Translations under genes and position numbers: made by a program
NCBI GenBank assembly: GCA_027676805.1
Contig: JAQENU010000002.1
Span: 62,001-126,000 of the forward strand
Length of the DNA: 64,000 nucleotides
Direction: 5' to 3'
DNA from: Coprobacillaceae bacterium UN01-12pH3A
GTDB lineage: Bacteria; Bacillota_I; Bacilli_A; Erysipelotrichales; Coprobacillaceae
Notes under the pieces: model-generated
What the model saw: the letters and a program-made list of their open reading frames with translations, nothing else
Told to the model about the DNA's origin: nothing
Databases searched by the model: none
Part shown: positions 34,945-43,780 of the stretch, piece by piece
Position numbering within the stretch: the first letter of the stretch is position 1
Layout: the number at the start of each line of letters is the position of its first letter

Positions 34945-35778
34945 CTATTCGTCTTTCCTAAAATCAAATAAAAAATTAACCTCCGAGGATTGCCTACCTT
35001 CATATTTTTTAAAATCATTAATCACATTCTCTAAATCCAATTCCTTTTTCTTATTAAATTCGATATTAGTACTTTCCGTTTTTGTTAATAAATTAGTGAA
35101 ATTAGAATCCTTATAGCGCTCAGTAGTAATATTATGAATCAAACCATCTTCATTATTAATAACAAAGGAATATTTATAAAATTGTTTTCCGTTTTCACCA
35201 CTATATTCTACCTGCAATGTTATCAATATACTTTCTTTTAAGTCCTCTCGTTCAGAATTTTTAATACTATAACATTTCTCATCAGTTAAACGCGTAAAAA
35301 AAGGTACATGATTCTTGTTATTTATGTGATACTTATTATCTTTGAAATATTCTTGCGTTGCATCATTCAAAATTCCATCGCTGAAAGCTGATAAAGTATA
35401 TTTATTCTTATCACTATAAAAAGATAGCCAACATGACAGTGGCTGTTCAAATACTACTGGATTCTTAATCGGTATGTAAGTTTGGTAACAATAAACATCC
35501 TCAAAATTATCACCCCAAATTGTTTCCGTTATACATTTTTGTTCTATAGCACCATCACCATAAATCATTCCGTCCTCAGTAATTTGATTTTGTACCATAT
35601 TATAAACGATCATTTGGTTTTTTTCGTGTGTTACATTTTCACTATAATAATCACATGCTTTTGTATATGTATCTATAGCATCTAGATTTTCATAAAGTTT
35701 TTTTCCTTTAGGAATAGATGAACACCCTCCTATTAAGATGAAACTAATAACTACTAAAACTATTTTAATCTTATTCAT
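34945..35778 (-). CDS. predicted lipoprotein
   Basis: 277 aa, ATG after AGAGGGTG. The signal peptide ends in a lipobox (FILIGGC-SS, Cys19), so it should be lipid-anchored on the outer face of the membrane. The mature part is hydrophilic and rich in Lys/Asn/Glu/Tyr, with no known domain. Strong AT bias (codons such as AAT, ATA, TTA) sets it apart from the core genes on both sides and suggests acquisition. It is similar in style, but not obviously in sequence, to the lipoprotein at 36317. Confidence 0.8.
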   Translation of the reverse strand: MNKIKIVLVVISFILIGGCSSIPKGKKLYENLDAIDTYTKACDYYSENVTHEKNQMIVYNMVQNQITEDGMIYGDGAIEQKCITETIWGDNFEDVYCYQTYIPIKNPVVFEQPLSCWLSFYSDKNKYTLSAFSDGILNDATQEYFKDNKYHINNKNHVPFFTRLTDEKCYSIKNSEREDLKESILITLQVEYSGENGKQFYKYSFVINNEDGLIHNITTERYKDSNFTNLLTKTESTNIEFNKKKELDLENVINDFKKYEGRQSSEVNFLFDFRKDE

Positions 35779-36022
35779 TTCTTCACCCTCTGTTTCTAAC
35801 TATTATTTTGATTCTAATGATAAAATATACAAGATAATTGATCACCTGAACTATTGCTTGTTTGCATACAATTTTGTATATATCTTTTATTTAATTTTAT
35901 CTACTCGATAATAATCATCATTAAATTTTTTATTAATATTTATTGAGAAAAATCAAGTTTACCTTCTTCAAAAAAAATAATCATACCTATTAGTTGATAT
36001 TTCCATTAATTGGTTTTAGTCA

Positions 36023-36213
36023 TTATCTGTTAATGGATTCTTGGAATAAATAATCATTTTTTGATTGAAAATATTCATTTGAAAAATAAATATCTTGAAA
36101 GATAGCCTTAGCAATAAAACCATTGTTTTGTTCCTTTATCATTTCTTCGGCTAGTTGTTCAATTATGGTATCTTCATCTATGATAAGATACTTACCTTTT
36201 TATCATTTGTCAT
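36023..36213 (-). pseudogene. small gene disrupted by a frameshift in an A5 run
   Basis: ATG at 36213 (AAAAGGA upstream) reads MTNDKK. A one-base change in an A run then shifts into GKYLIIDEDTIIEQLAEEMI and on to YLFQESINR followed by TAA at 36023. Restoring the frame gives about 63 aa. No family recognised; a sequencing error in the A run is possible. Confidence 0.5.
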
Positions 36214-36316
36214 ATCATCATTCCTTTTATGAAAGCATATGACTTTGCGAAAGAAATAATTAATTTCATTAAACAACACAAAAAATAAACATGCCATGTT
36301 TTCGTATAGATTATTT

Positions 36317-37315
36317 TTACTTCTTAGTCATACTACATAGTTCTCCGTTATATGGGTTAACAAACATAATTCCCTCATTTTCATCAAAACAAAATGCTGG
36401 CTGTTTTGGAAATAAATAATTATTAGTAAGAATTGCTGTTCCATCTTCATTTTCTATTACAAATCCATTATGTTTGACATCAATCCAAGCTCCTAATGTG
36501 GTATTATATTCTCTTTTAATAAAAACTTCTTTTGTTTCATATACCCCATTATTTTTTATATTGATATCATCATTTGTAAAATTTATATCAATATTATAAG
36601 AGCCGTTTACTTTATACCCATTAAAATTATCTATATTAATAATACAATTTATTTTTCCAGCACCATAATGATCTGCTAGATAATTATATTCCCAAGTACC
36701 ATCAATATTCCAATCTTCCTTGCTATCTACTGTATCAACAGTATCTTTCCAAGTTTCAGTATATAAGCCAGCATCATACGTGACATTAAATTCATAATTT
36801 ATTTTAACTGTTTTGCTTTTAGTTGCATATGGATATTCTTCTTCTAATTCATATGTAAAATAAGAAGTACTGTTCTCTAAGTCTTCTTCATGTTCTATAC
36901 ATTTTGATGAACTGATATTTTTAGAATACTCTTTAATTCTTGTGTCTGCACTTTCTTGACTTATACCTTTCAACGGTATAAATTCCCAATTTTCATCCTG
37001 ATAATGCGTTATGGTTTCAATTAACCACCCATCATTATAAAGTTTATATGTTAAACTGAAACACATTTTACTTTCCATTGTATCTCTTTTCGCATTTACC
37101 CATGCAATCATGGTATCGCTTTTATTTTGTATATCAGTTTTCCTTTTTTCAATTTGAACATCTTCTATTATCATGTTAGATTTCTGCAAATACTCTGATT
37201 GTTGAATATCATTGATGAGTTGTTTTTCTTCAACCCCCTTGTTCGAATTACACCCAGACATTGTTATCGCAAATACCATAACTAAAATAAAACTAATAAT
37301 CTTCTTGTCTTTCAT
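36317..37315 (-). CDS. predicted lipoprotein
   Basis: 332 aa from the ATG with AAAGGAGG upstream (10 extra in-frame codons are possible). The signal peptide ends with lipobox ITMSGC (Cys22). The mature region contains repeated beta-type segments (SSKCIEHEEDLENSTSYFTY, WNIDGTWEYNYLADHYGAGK, NGYKVNGSYNIDINF) and ends MFVNPYNGELCSMTKK. No family recognised. It is AT-rich like its neighbours. It is divergent from a small XRE regulator, and the shared intergenic region carries two palindromes, so that regulator may control it. Confidence 0.8.
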   Translation of the reverse strand: MKDKKIISFILVMVFAITMSGCNSNKGVEEKQLINDIQQSEYLQKSNMIIEDVQIEKRKTDIQNKSDTMIAWVNAKRDTMESKMCFSLTYKLYNDGWLIETITHYQDENWEFIPLKGISQESADTRIKEYSKNISSSKCIEHEEDLENSTSYFTYELEEEYPYATKSKTVKINYEFNVTYDAGLYTETWKDTVDTVDSKEDWNIDGTWEYNYLADHYGAGKINCIINIDNFNGYKVNGSYNIDINFTNDDINIKNNGVYETKEVFIKREYNTTLGAWIDVKHNGFVIENEDGTAILTNNYLFPKQPAFCFDENEGIMFVNPYNGELCSMTKK

Positions 37316-37378
37316 CTTTGATACCTCCTTTAATAATTTATACATTATTTCCCAAGTAATATTTATATTTTATATTAT

Positions 37379-37422
37379 ATGCGAATAACGCATAAAAAAC
37401 AATATGCTTTTTTCGCATATTG
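37379..37422. promoter_or_regulatory. two palindromes between lipoprotein and XRE gene
   Basis: ATGCGAATAACGCAT (37379-37393) and CAATATGC-(N7)-GCATATTG (37400-37407, 37415-37422). Both have ATGC/GCAT arms, lying between divergent genes just upstream of the XRE start. Likely operators of that regulator. Confidence 0.6.
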
Positions 37423-37444
37423 TAGAATATATTGGGTGATAAAC

Positions 37445-37666
37445 ATGCAAAGATTAAGAAACCTAAGAGAAGATAAAGATTTAACGCAAGGGGATATGGC
37501 AAAAATGTTAGGAGTAACACAAACAACTTATTCAAGATATGAAAATGATGTTTTAGAACCATCTATTGGCATTTTAAAAGAACTAGCACTTTTCTATGAT
37601 ACAAGTATTGATTATTTAGTAGAATTTACTGATGTGAAAAATTCTTACCCTAGAAAGTACAAATAA
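37445..37666 (+). CDS. small XRE-family HTH regulator
   Basis: 73 aa from the ATG after GGTGAT (an in-frame extension to 37379 would cover the operator region). It is almost only a Cro/C1-type HTH: MQRLRNLREDKDLTQGDMAK, VTQTTYSRYENDVLEPSIG, then FYDTSIDYLV. This is typical of regulators of mobile or accessory units. It is divergent from the lipoprotein gene, with two palindromes between. Confidence 0.9.
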   Translation: MQRLRNLREDKDLTQGDMAKMLGVTQTTYSRYENDVLEPSIGILKELALFYDTSIDYLVEFTDVKNSYPRKYK

Positions 37667-37832
37667 TTTTAGCGTTCATATTCTGTATGAAGTGGGGTAA
37701 AAATATATGAGATATGATGATATAACAATTCATTGTCATAAAATAATTGATGATGAAAAAATTGATTAGAATGCAAAACTAAAATTTATATAGAGTTCGT
37801 TAATTAGTGCAAGGTTAAAAGAGACTATAAAA

Positions 37833-38510
37833 ATCGAATAGGAGAAAATAAATAATATCCTATTTATTTTCGACTTCTCACACCACTGGGCAAACCGTTT
37901 GGCACACGGCAGTTTAAATCTATACTAAAATATGCTTTAACTGATATTGGTCTACTAATGATAGTAGACCTTTTTTAAGTAAATCATTTGTAACCATACT
38001 GTTTAGAAATGATGTTGCAAATCTTGCATAACCTTTACGGCAGTTAACCCAAGTTATTACTTGCCAGAAATTGTCCCCTAGTTTTCTTAGTTGCTTTTTC
38101 CTATTTAATTGTCTTCCATTTCTTCCAAAGATACATTCTTATACGAAATCTTATCCACTTATCTAATTTTCTACAGACCATTATAAAATTCCCAAATTTA
38201 TAATAATTTATCCATCCTGTGATTAACTATCTAAGTTTGAGAATACAATATTTACATGATGTTGACCAGCTTCTATTAGTTAGCCTATTAAGTTTCTCTT
38301 TGAGAATCTTTATCCACTGTTCGTGTGGTTTTGCTTTCCATAGATTATGAAATTTATCATAGTAAAACTCAAAGCCTAGATATTTAATATCATTTGGTTT
38401 TGATACTTTACTTTTTGTCATATTAATTTTGAATCCTAACTTCTTTTCTTTGTATTTGCTAATACTTGTCATCACTCTATCAGTCGTTTATTGCATTAAC
38501 AATGATGTTA
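37833..38510 (-). mobile_element. degenerate group II intron with maturase fragment
   Basis: On the minus strand an 82-codon frame (38475-38227) reads NMTKSKVSKPNDIKYLGFEF and KPHEQWIKILKEKLNRLTNR, matching the end of the reverse transcriptase and X domain of LtrA-type proteins. Past frameshifts and stops follow KFGNFIMVCRKLDKWIRFRI (about 38170), RKGYARFATSFLNSMV (about 38030) and GLLSLVDQYQL (about 37960), all typical C-terminal maturase segments. Next comes a decayed domain V-like stretch (about 37881-37913). A domain VI-like AAATAAATA/TATTTATTT hairpin ends in TCGAT near 37833. The 5' intron and most of the RT are missing. Confidence 0.8.
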
Positions 38511-38684
38511 CCTATTCTGTAACACCTCTTATATCAACAAAAGTAAAATGACGATATAAAGAGACGGTGGTTTCAACTTATAAAATCTTGAGATAATAAA
38601 AAAAGCCTTTCTGATAATATAAGGTTTTATCACCTCATATCATCAGATAGACCAATTCTTATTAAACCTCAGGTTATTTTACAA
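38511..38684. other. non-coding right flank of the intron remnant
   Basis: About 170 nt, AT-rich. No gene, and no inverted repeat with a T-run beyond the adjacent rpiR terminator. Confidence 0.5.
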
Positions 38685-38685
38685 A

Positions 38686-38712
38686 CAAAAAAAGATAATC
38701 ATGATGATTATC
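38686..38712 (-). terminator. terminator after the rpiR-type gene
   Basis: GATAATCAT / ATGATTATC stem (38694-38702, 38704-38712) followed on the minus strand by T7. It overlaps the stop codon. Confidence 0.75.
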
Positions 38713-39499
38713 CTTGGCGATGATCTCCGAAACGTGTGACATAAAGCTGAGAGATTAACTCTGCAAATGACAGCAGCATGAAACGTCCCATATAAAGATC
38801 ATCATCTGAAGAAATATAAATGACACGATCAAATTCACTCACTAATTTAGGATCATGATTCGCTGTAATTAAGACAGACTTTGCTCCCGATTTTTCAATC
38901 GCTCGCTTTAAACGTGGCGTTCCGCGTAAGTAGTTACCTCGCACAGATATCGTAATGGCAATACTGTCGGCATTCAGACTTTCAGCAATCTTGATCTGCT
39001 GATCAGAATCATTTTTTGCGATTGAATATTTATTACATGACAGCAATGCCGCCTGAATCAGCTGAGCAATGCTGTGAGAAAAATGAGAGCCGTAAAAGGC
39101 AACATTATTGCTCTCATGAATATCTTCTGCAAATTCTTCCAATACTCCCCAGTCAAGCAGATCAATTTGCTCTTCTAAACGCATACCCGCTTTTTTCAAA
39201 TAAACCGCACTGGCTTTTTTAGGATCTTGAAGCATGACAGGTTCATAATAATCGGTGCTTTTTAAGCTTGTATATTTGGCACACTCCATCTTTAAATGGA
39301 TATAGTCATCATACCCTAATTTACGACAAAAGCGACTGATCGAAGCAGGGGAAACATGGCAGGTATTTGCGAATACTACAATGTTCATCTCGGCAATTTC
39401 AGAAATATTCTTTAATATAAAATCAGCGATTGTATAATTCAAATCATCTTTTGATGAAGAATTAACAAATAAAACAAGTCGATAAAATAAGTAATTCAC
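38708..39499 (-). CDS. MurR/RpiR family regulator
   Basis: 263 aa, GTG start after GAGAGG. The N-terminal RpiR HTH (about 1-75) shows FANTCHVSPASISRFCRKLG. The C-terminal SIS domain (about 110-250) has NVAFYGSHFSHSIAQLIQAA and SIAITISVRGNYLRGTP, which bind a phosphosugar effector in the family. It follows the aminotransferase gene by 13 nt, in one unit. No sugar genes are adjacent, so the effector is unclear; amino sugars or amino acids are both possible. Confidence 0.9.
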   Translation of the reverse strand: MNYLFYRLVLFVNSSSKDDLNYTIADFILKNISEIAEMNIVVFANTCHVSPASISRFCRKLGYDDYIHLKMECAKYTSLKSTDYYEPVMLQDPKKASAVYLKKAGMRLEEQIDLLDWGVLEEFAEDIHESNNVAFYGSHFSHSIAQLIQAALLSCNKYSIAKNDSDQQIKIAESLNADSIAITISVRGNYLRGTPRLKRAIEKSGAKSVLITANHDPKLVSEFDRVIYISSDDDLYMGRFMLLSFAELISQLYVTRFGDHRQG

Positions 39500-39512
39500 C
39501 CTATCATCCTCT

Positions 39513-40691
39513 CTATAATTCCTTAATAAATTCTTTGATTAACTGCATTCCCATCATAACATTTTCATCACTTGTTGCATAGGATAAGCGAATAAAATCA
39601 TCACATTGACTGCCCATTGCATTGCCAGGAACGACTGCTACGCCTTTTTCTTCCAGCAAAGCATCAGCAAACTGCTGACCGTTTAATCCGGTCTTAGAAA
39701 CATCGATAAAAACATAGAATGCCCCTTGCGGTCTTACAAAATCAAGTTCCGGTATTTCCTTTAGTACTCGAATCACCGTCTGCCGACGCTGATCAAAACG
39801 TCTTACCATTTCTTGTACTTCTTTTCGTACTGCTTCCTTATTCATCGCATTTGCAACCCCTACCTGTATAAAGGTGGGGGCACAGGTGGTGGCATACTGA
39901 TGAACCATTAAGAGTGGTTCGATCAGTTCTTTTGGCGCACACAGATATGCCAAACGCCATCCGGTCATCGCATAGGCTTTGGAAAAACCATTCATCATGA
40001 TCGTTCTTTGCTTCATTGACGGATAAACGGCAATCGATCTGCATTCTCGCTCATCATACACTAACTGATCGTAAATTTCATCGGAAAATACCAACAGATC
40101 ATGTTGGATACATACATCACATAAAGCCTGAATAGACATCGAATCGTAAACTGCCCCTGTTGGATTGCACGGATTATTGATGACGATCATTTTCGTTTTT
40201 GGTGTAATGGCTTTTTTTATATCCTCTATATCTAATTGAAAGCCATTTTCTTTTTTTAATGGGACATCGACAAATTTGCCCCCTGCCATATGAATCATAT
40301 TTTCATAGCTTAAAAAAGCCGGTGTACAGACGATAACTTCATCCTCCGGATTAATCAGTCCCAGCATCACATGATTAATAGCTTCCGAACCCCCGCTGGT
40401 AATCAGTATCTCTTCACTGGGATTATAAACGATTCCATGATGGCATTCCACGAGTTCAGCCACTTCTTTTCTCAGTTTCAAATCCCCCCGATTTGAAGCA
40501 TAATGGCTGTAATTGTCTTCTATGGCTTGAATTGTCGCCTGCTTGATCGCACTCACTGTCGCAAAGTCCGGTTCCCCCGTACTAAAGCGAATAATTGAAC
40601 GACCAAGAGCTTCCAAAGCATTCGCTTTATCACTGACTGCGCGAATTTTCGAAGCTTTTACTTCGTTTAATCTTGCTGCTCCTTTATTCAT
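39513..40691 (-). CDS. class I pyridoxal-phosphate aminotransferase
   Basis: 392 aa from the ATG after GGGGG (10 extra codons upstream in frame). It follows the AspC/PatA fold: STGEPDF, YASNRGDLKLRKEVAEL, VINNPCNPTGAVY, DEIYDQLVY, and the PLP lysine in MNGFSKAYAMTGWRLAY; C-terminal GAFYVFIDVSKTG and IRLSYATS. It transfers amino groups between aspartate, aromatic or related amino acids and 2-oxo acids. Exact substrate not deducible. Co-transcribed with the downstream RpiR-type regulator. Confidence 0.92.
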   Translation of the reverse strand: MNKGAARLNEVKASKIRAVSDKANALEALGRSIIRFSTGEPDFATVSAIKQATIQAIEDNYSHYASNRGDLKLRKEVAELVECHHGIVYNPSEEILITSGGSEAINHVMLGLINPEDEVIVCTPAFLSYENMIHMAGGKFVDVPLKKENGFQLDIEDIKKAITPKTKMIVINNPCNPTGAVYDSMSIQALCDVCIQHDLLVFSDEIYDQLVYDERECRSIAVYPSMKQRTIMMNGFSKAYAMTGWRLAYLCAPKELIEPLLMVHQYATTCAPTFIQVGVANAMNKEAVRKEVQEMVRRFDQRRQTVIRVLKEIPELDFVRPQGAFYVFIDVSKTGLNGQQFADALLEEKGVAVVPGNAMGSQCDDFIRLSYATSDENVMMGMQLIKEFIKEL

Positions 40692-40765
40692 TTTTATCCC
40701 CCTATTATCATATATTTTCAATTATACCTGAATTTTTGAAAAGTACAATCGTAAACAATATTTTG

Positions 40766-40794
40766 TTGAAGAACGGCAAAATTACTGTTACACT
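40766..40794 (+). promoter_or_regulatory. promoter of the YdcF-like gene
   Basis: TTGAAG (40766-40771), 17 nt, TACACT (40789-40794), 20 nt before the start. Confidence 0.5.
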
Positions 40795-40814
40795 GATAAA
40801 AAGGAGCGATGCCA

Positions 40815-41564
40815 ATGAAGTATTTTAATCGTAGTATTTTAATTTTATCCATCTTACTTTTACTTTACGTAATCGTTATTAACGTTGTTTACGGAAACAT
40901 TGCCTTTTCCAAAATTCTTGGATTCGCCTGTATTCTTGGTATACTTTATGGAATATTTCAGATTAGACTACATGATCAGCTGTTAGCCGTACTGCCAATT
41001 TGGTTAAAATATATTTTATATGGTTTATTTACAGCCTGTTTAATATTATTTATTATCGTTGAAAGTGTTATCATTTATGGTGCTGTACATATCGATGAAG
41101 TGCAAGCGGATAAAGTGATCGTTTTAGGCGCCGGACTAAAAGGCGATCAGATCACCACCTCATTGCTTTATCGTTTAGATACAGCGATTGAATATTATCA
41201 AAAGTTTCCCGATACCACTCTGATTGTAAGTGGTGGTCAAGGGGTCGGAGAAACAATCAGCGAAGCCTCTGCCATGTATCAATATTTAATCGAACACGGA
41301 ATTCCTAAAGAGAAGATCATTCAGGAGGATCAGTCAACCAGCACCTATGAAAACTTCAAGTTTTCAATGCAGTATATCCATACCAATGATAAGGTCATGA
41401 TTATTTCCAATGATTTTCATATGAGCAGGGCAAAATTGATTGCCAGCCGTCTAGGTATTGATGCTTACGGGTACAGTGCTCCAAGCCATTTGCCAACGAT
41501 CATTAATTTTTATATTCGTGAATTCTTTGCCTATTTAAAGGATTTCATCTTAATACGTCCGTAA
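40815..41564 (+). CDS. YdcF/SanA-like DUF218 membrane protein
   Basis: 249 aa, using the second ATG, which is correctly spaced from AAGGAG. Three N-terminal membrane segments (residues 6-95) are followed by the DUF218 domain: ADKVIVLGAGLKGDQITTSL, LIVSGGQGVGETISEA, EDQSTSTYENFKFS and SNDFHMSRAK. The family includes ElyC/SanA, involved in envelope polysaccharide handling and vancomycin tolerance; its biochemical activity is undefined. Monocistronic with a strong terminator. Confidence 0.9.
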   Translation: MKYFNRSILILSILLLLYVIVINVVYGNIAFSKILGFACILGILYGIFQIRLHDQLLAVLPIWLKYILYGLFTACLILFIIVESVIIYGAVHIDEVQADKVIVLGAGLKGDQITTSLLYRLDTAIEYYQKFPDTTLIVSGGQGVGETISEASAMYQYLIEHGIPKEKIIQEDQSTSTYENFKFSMQYIHTNDKVMIISNDFHMSRAKLIASRLGIDAYGYSAPSHLPTIINFYIREFFAYLKDFILIRP

Positions 41565-41602
41565 CACTAAGAAGGATCTTATGAATCCTTCTTAGTGTTT
41601 AT
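41563..41602 (+). terminator. terminator of the YdcF-like gene
   Basis: 15-bp perfect stem AACACTAAGAAGGAT / ATCCTTCTTAGTGTT with a 7-nt loop and a short T-rich tail. Confidence 0.8.
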
Positions 41603-41639
41603 ACTATAATGGGAAGAAATAGAGATGGGAGGAATCCAT

Positions 41640-42404
41640 ATGTCTGACTGGTTTACGGTTGAAAAAATTGACAGTGATACATTCGTTATTAGTGAGGAAC
41701 AGCACTGGGAGGAAACGCACTGCTATTTGCTTTGCGGAAGTCAAATAGCGGTTTTGATTGACAGCGGATTAGGCGTAGAAAATATAAAAGCAGTAGTCGA
41801 TCATCTAACTCAACTGCCAGTCCGAGTGGTCACCACGCATTGTCATTGGGATCATATCGGCAGTCATCATTGCTTTAATTATATTGCGGTACATCCCTTA
41901 GAAAAAGAATGGCTGTCAGGTCATTTTCCACTACCGTTAGAAGTCGTCAAAAAGAACCTGACATTATCCCCCTGCTGCTTTCCCGCATCTTTTCATCTTG
42001 AGGATTATCAGATCTTTCAGGGAATTCCCCAGCAGCTCTTTTGTGATCACGATATCATCTGTTTAGGCAACCGACAGCTTCAAGTGATCCATACGCCCGG
42101 ACATTCTCCCGGTCACTGCTGTTTCTATGAAGCCAAACGGGGATACTTGTTTTCCGGAGATTTAATTTATAAAGGCTGTCTGGATGCTTTTTACCCTACC
42201 ACAAATCCACAGCAGTTTTACCAATCAATAGAAAAAGTAAAACACTTAAACATAAAAAAAATATTGCCTGCCCATCATGATTTACAGATTGCCCCTTCCA
42301 TTATCACGAACATTTATCAAGCTTTTAAAAGTTTAGACGATCAGCATCTTCTTAAACAGGGAAGCGGTCTCTTTGATTTTGATGATTTTCAGATTCATAT
42401 ATAA
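41640..42404 (+). CDS. MBL-fold metallo-hydrolase
   Basis: 254 aa from the ATG that follows GGGAGG (an in-frame start at 41625 lies inside that site). Metal-binding motif THCHWDHIGSHH (HxHxDH) is near residue 66, then HTPGHSPGHCCFYE, FSGDLIYKG and LPAHHD supply the remaining ligands. It belongs to the metallo-beta-lactamase superfamily. Possible roles are thiolesterase, lactonase or glyoxalase II-like; not resolved. TATAAT lies just after the preceding terminator. Confidence 0.9.
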   Translation: MSDWFTVEKIDSDTFVISEEQHWEETHCYLLCGSQIAVLIDSGLGVENIKAVVDHLTQLPVRVVTTHCHWDHIGSHHCFNYIAVHPLEKEWLSGHFPLPLEVVKKNLTLSPCCFPASFHLEDYQIFQGIPQQLFCDHDIICLGNRQLQVIHTPGHSPGHCCFYEAKRGYLFSGDLIYKGCLDAFYPTTNPQQFYQSIEKVKHLNIKKILPAHHDLQIAPSIITNIYQAFKSLDDQHLLKQGSGLFDFDDFQIHI

Positions 42405-42475
42405 TTTTTTCAATCATTTTCATTGATAATAAGAGGATTTTTTAATTTACACTATATAACTATGAATTAATTTTC

Positions 42476-42504
42476 TTGACATCTTTAAAAGATTGCTTTA
42501 AGAT
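42476..42504 (+). promoter_or_regulatory. promoter of the metNIQ T-box transcript
   Basis: TTGACA (42476-42481), 17 nt, TAAGAT (42499-42504). Confidence 0.7.
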
Positions 42505-42507
42505 AAC

Positions 42508-42755
42508 TACAACGACGATGAAATGAAGAGTAACTTACTTTTACCTCATAGAGAGTTCTTGGCTGGTGGAAAAGAACAGGGAGCGGTAAGCGAAGATGGT
42601 CATGGAGTTGCATAGGTGATATTTAGCCTATGACGTGAGTGCCCGTTACCGCACTAGAGTATGATAGTACTCGATGAGGTTATGATCGTGAGGTCATAAT
42701 GAATTAAGGTGGTAACACGAGCATGCTCGTCCTTTTATAAGGGCGAGTTTTTATA
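42508..42755 (+). ncRNA. T-box leader (methionine) of metNIQ
   Basis: Stem I has CAAC/GTTG at its base, the AGAGAG bulge and the GGCTGGTGGAAAAG apical loop. The specifier codon is ATG (42602-42604), in GGTC-ATG-GAGTTG. The T-box core AAGGTGGTAACACG (42706-42719) is followed by the terminator CTCGTCCTT / AAGGGCGAG (42726-42747) and T5. Uncharged tRNA-Met should allow read-through into the methionine transporter. Confidence 0.92.
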
Positions 42756-42772
42756 TTTTAAGGAGGAATTTT

Positions 42773-43780
42773 ATGATTGAAATTAAACATGTCAGCAAGA
42801 TTTATCAGAACAAAAAGCAGACAATCAAAGCTGTTGACGATGTCAGTCTGACGATTCAAGACGGTGAAATCTATGGCATTATCGGTTACAGCGGGGCTGG
42901 CAAATCCACATTGCTGCGAATGATCAATTCATTAGAAAAGCCAACCATGGGAGCGGTGTGGATCGATCAGCAGAATGTTTCAGACCTAGACAAGAAAGCG
43001 TTGAACCAGGCAAGAATGAAAATTGGCATGATCTTTCAGCATTTTAATTTACTTTGGAGCAGAACTGTGATTGAGAATATTGAACTGCCCTTGGAGATTG
43101 CCGGACTTTCTTCAGCCAAGCGCAGAGCTCGGGCAAAGGAGCTGATCGAACTGGTTGGCTTGACAGGGAAAGAAAACAGCTATCCGAGTGAACTGTCAGG
43201 GGGACAGAAGCAGCGTGTCGGCATTGCCCGTGCATTAGCCAACCGCCCAGCTATTCTGCTTTGCGATGAAGCGACTTCCGCCCTTGATCCGGATACGACT
43301 GAATCTATTTTAGATTTACTGGTTAAAATCAATCAGGAACTGCATTTAACCATCGTTTTGATTACACATCAGATGGAAGTGGTACAGAAGATCTGTCATC
43401 GTGTCGCCGTGATGGTTGAAGGAAAAGTAGTCGAAGAAGGCTCAATGAAAGATATTTTCCTAAAACCAAAGCACGTTGTTACTAAACGCTTCGTCGGAGA
43501 AGAACGCAGCTATAATCAGGAAACTGATTTAAAAACCATCTATACAGACGGCATGCTGTATAAACTGACGTTTACTCAGGAAAATTCACGTCAGCCGATC
43601 TTATCGCAAGCAATTCGCCACAGTAATTTGGATATCAGCATCGTTCAGGCAAAGCTGACGAATACACAAGATATGTCTTTTGGAACGATGTATATTCATG
43701 CTTCAAAAAGTGATGACCAAAAGCATCAATGCTTTATCCAGTTTTTAAAAGAAAAAAATGTTTTAGTGGAGGTGATTTAA
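42773..43780 (+). CDS. metN: methionine ABC transporter, ATP-binding protein
   Basis: 335 aa. Walker A is GYSGAGKST, Q-loop MIFQHFNLLWSRTV, signature LSGGQKQRVGIARAL, Walker B ILLCDEATSALDP and switch His in LITHQME. The C-terminal NIL domain (about residues 260-335) is characteristic of MetN and senses intracellular methionine. It energises uptake of L- or D-methionine. First gene after the Met T-box; its TAA is followed immediately by the metI ATG. Confidence 0.96.
   Translation: MIEIKHVSKIYQNKKQTIKAVDDVSLTIQDGEIYGIIGYSGAGKSTLLRMINSLEKPTMGAVWIDQQNVSDLDKKALNQARMKIGMIFQHFNLLWSRTVIENIELPLEIAGLSSAKRRARAKELIELVGLTGKENSYPSELSGGQKQRVGIARALANRPAILLCDEATSALDPDTTESILDLLVKINQELHLTIVLITHQMEVVQKICHRVAVMVEGKVVEEGSMKDIFLKPKHVVTKRFVGEERSYNQETDLKTIYTDGMLYKLTFTQENSRQPILSQAIRHSNLDISIVQAKLTNTQDMSFGTMYIHASKSDDQKHQCFIQFLKEKNVLVEVI

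Noticed and set aside
37338..37562. Leucine-rich 74-aa frame opposite the small XRE regulator
   Set aside because: Antisense of a clear HTH gene and covers the operators; no ribosome site.
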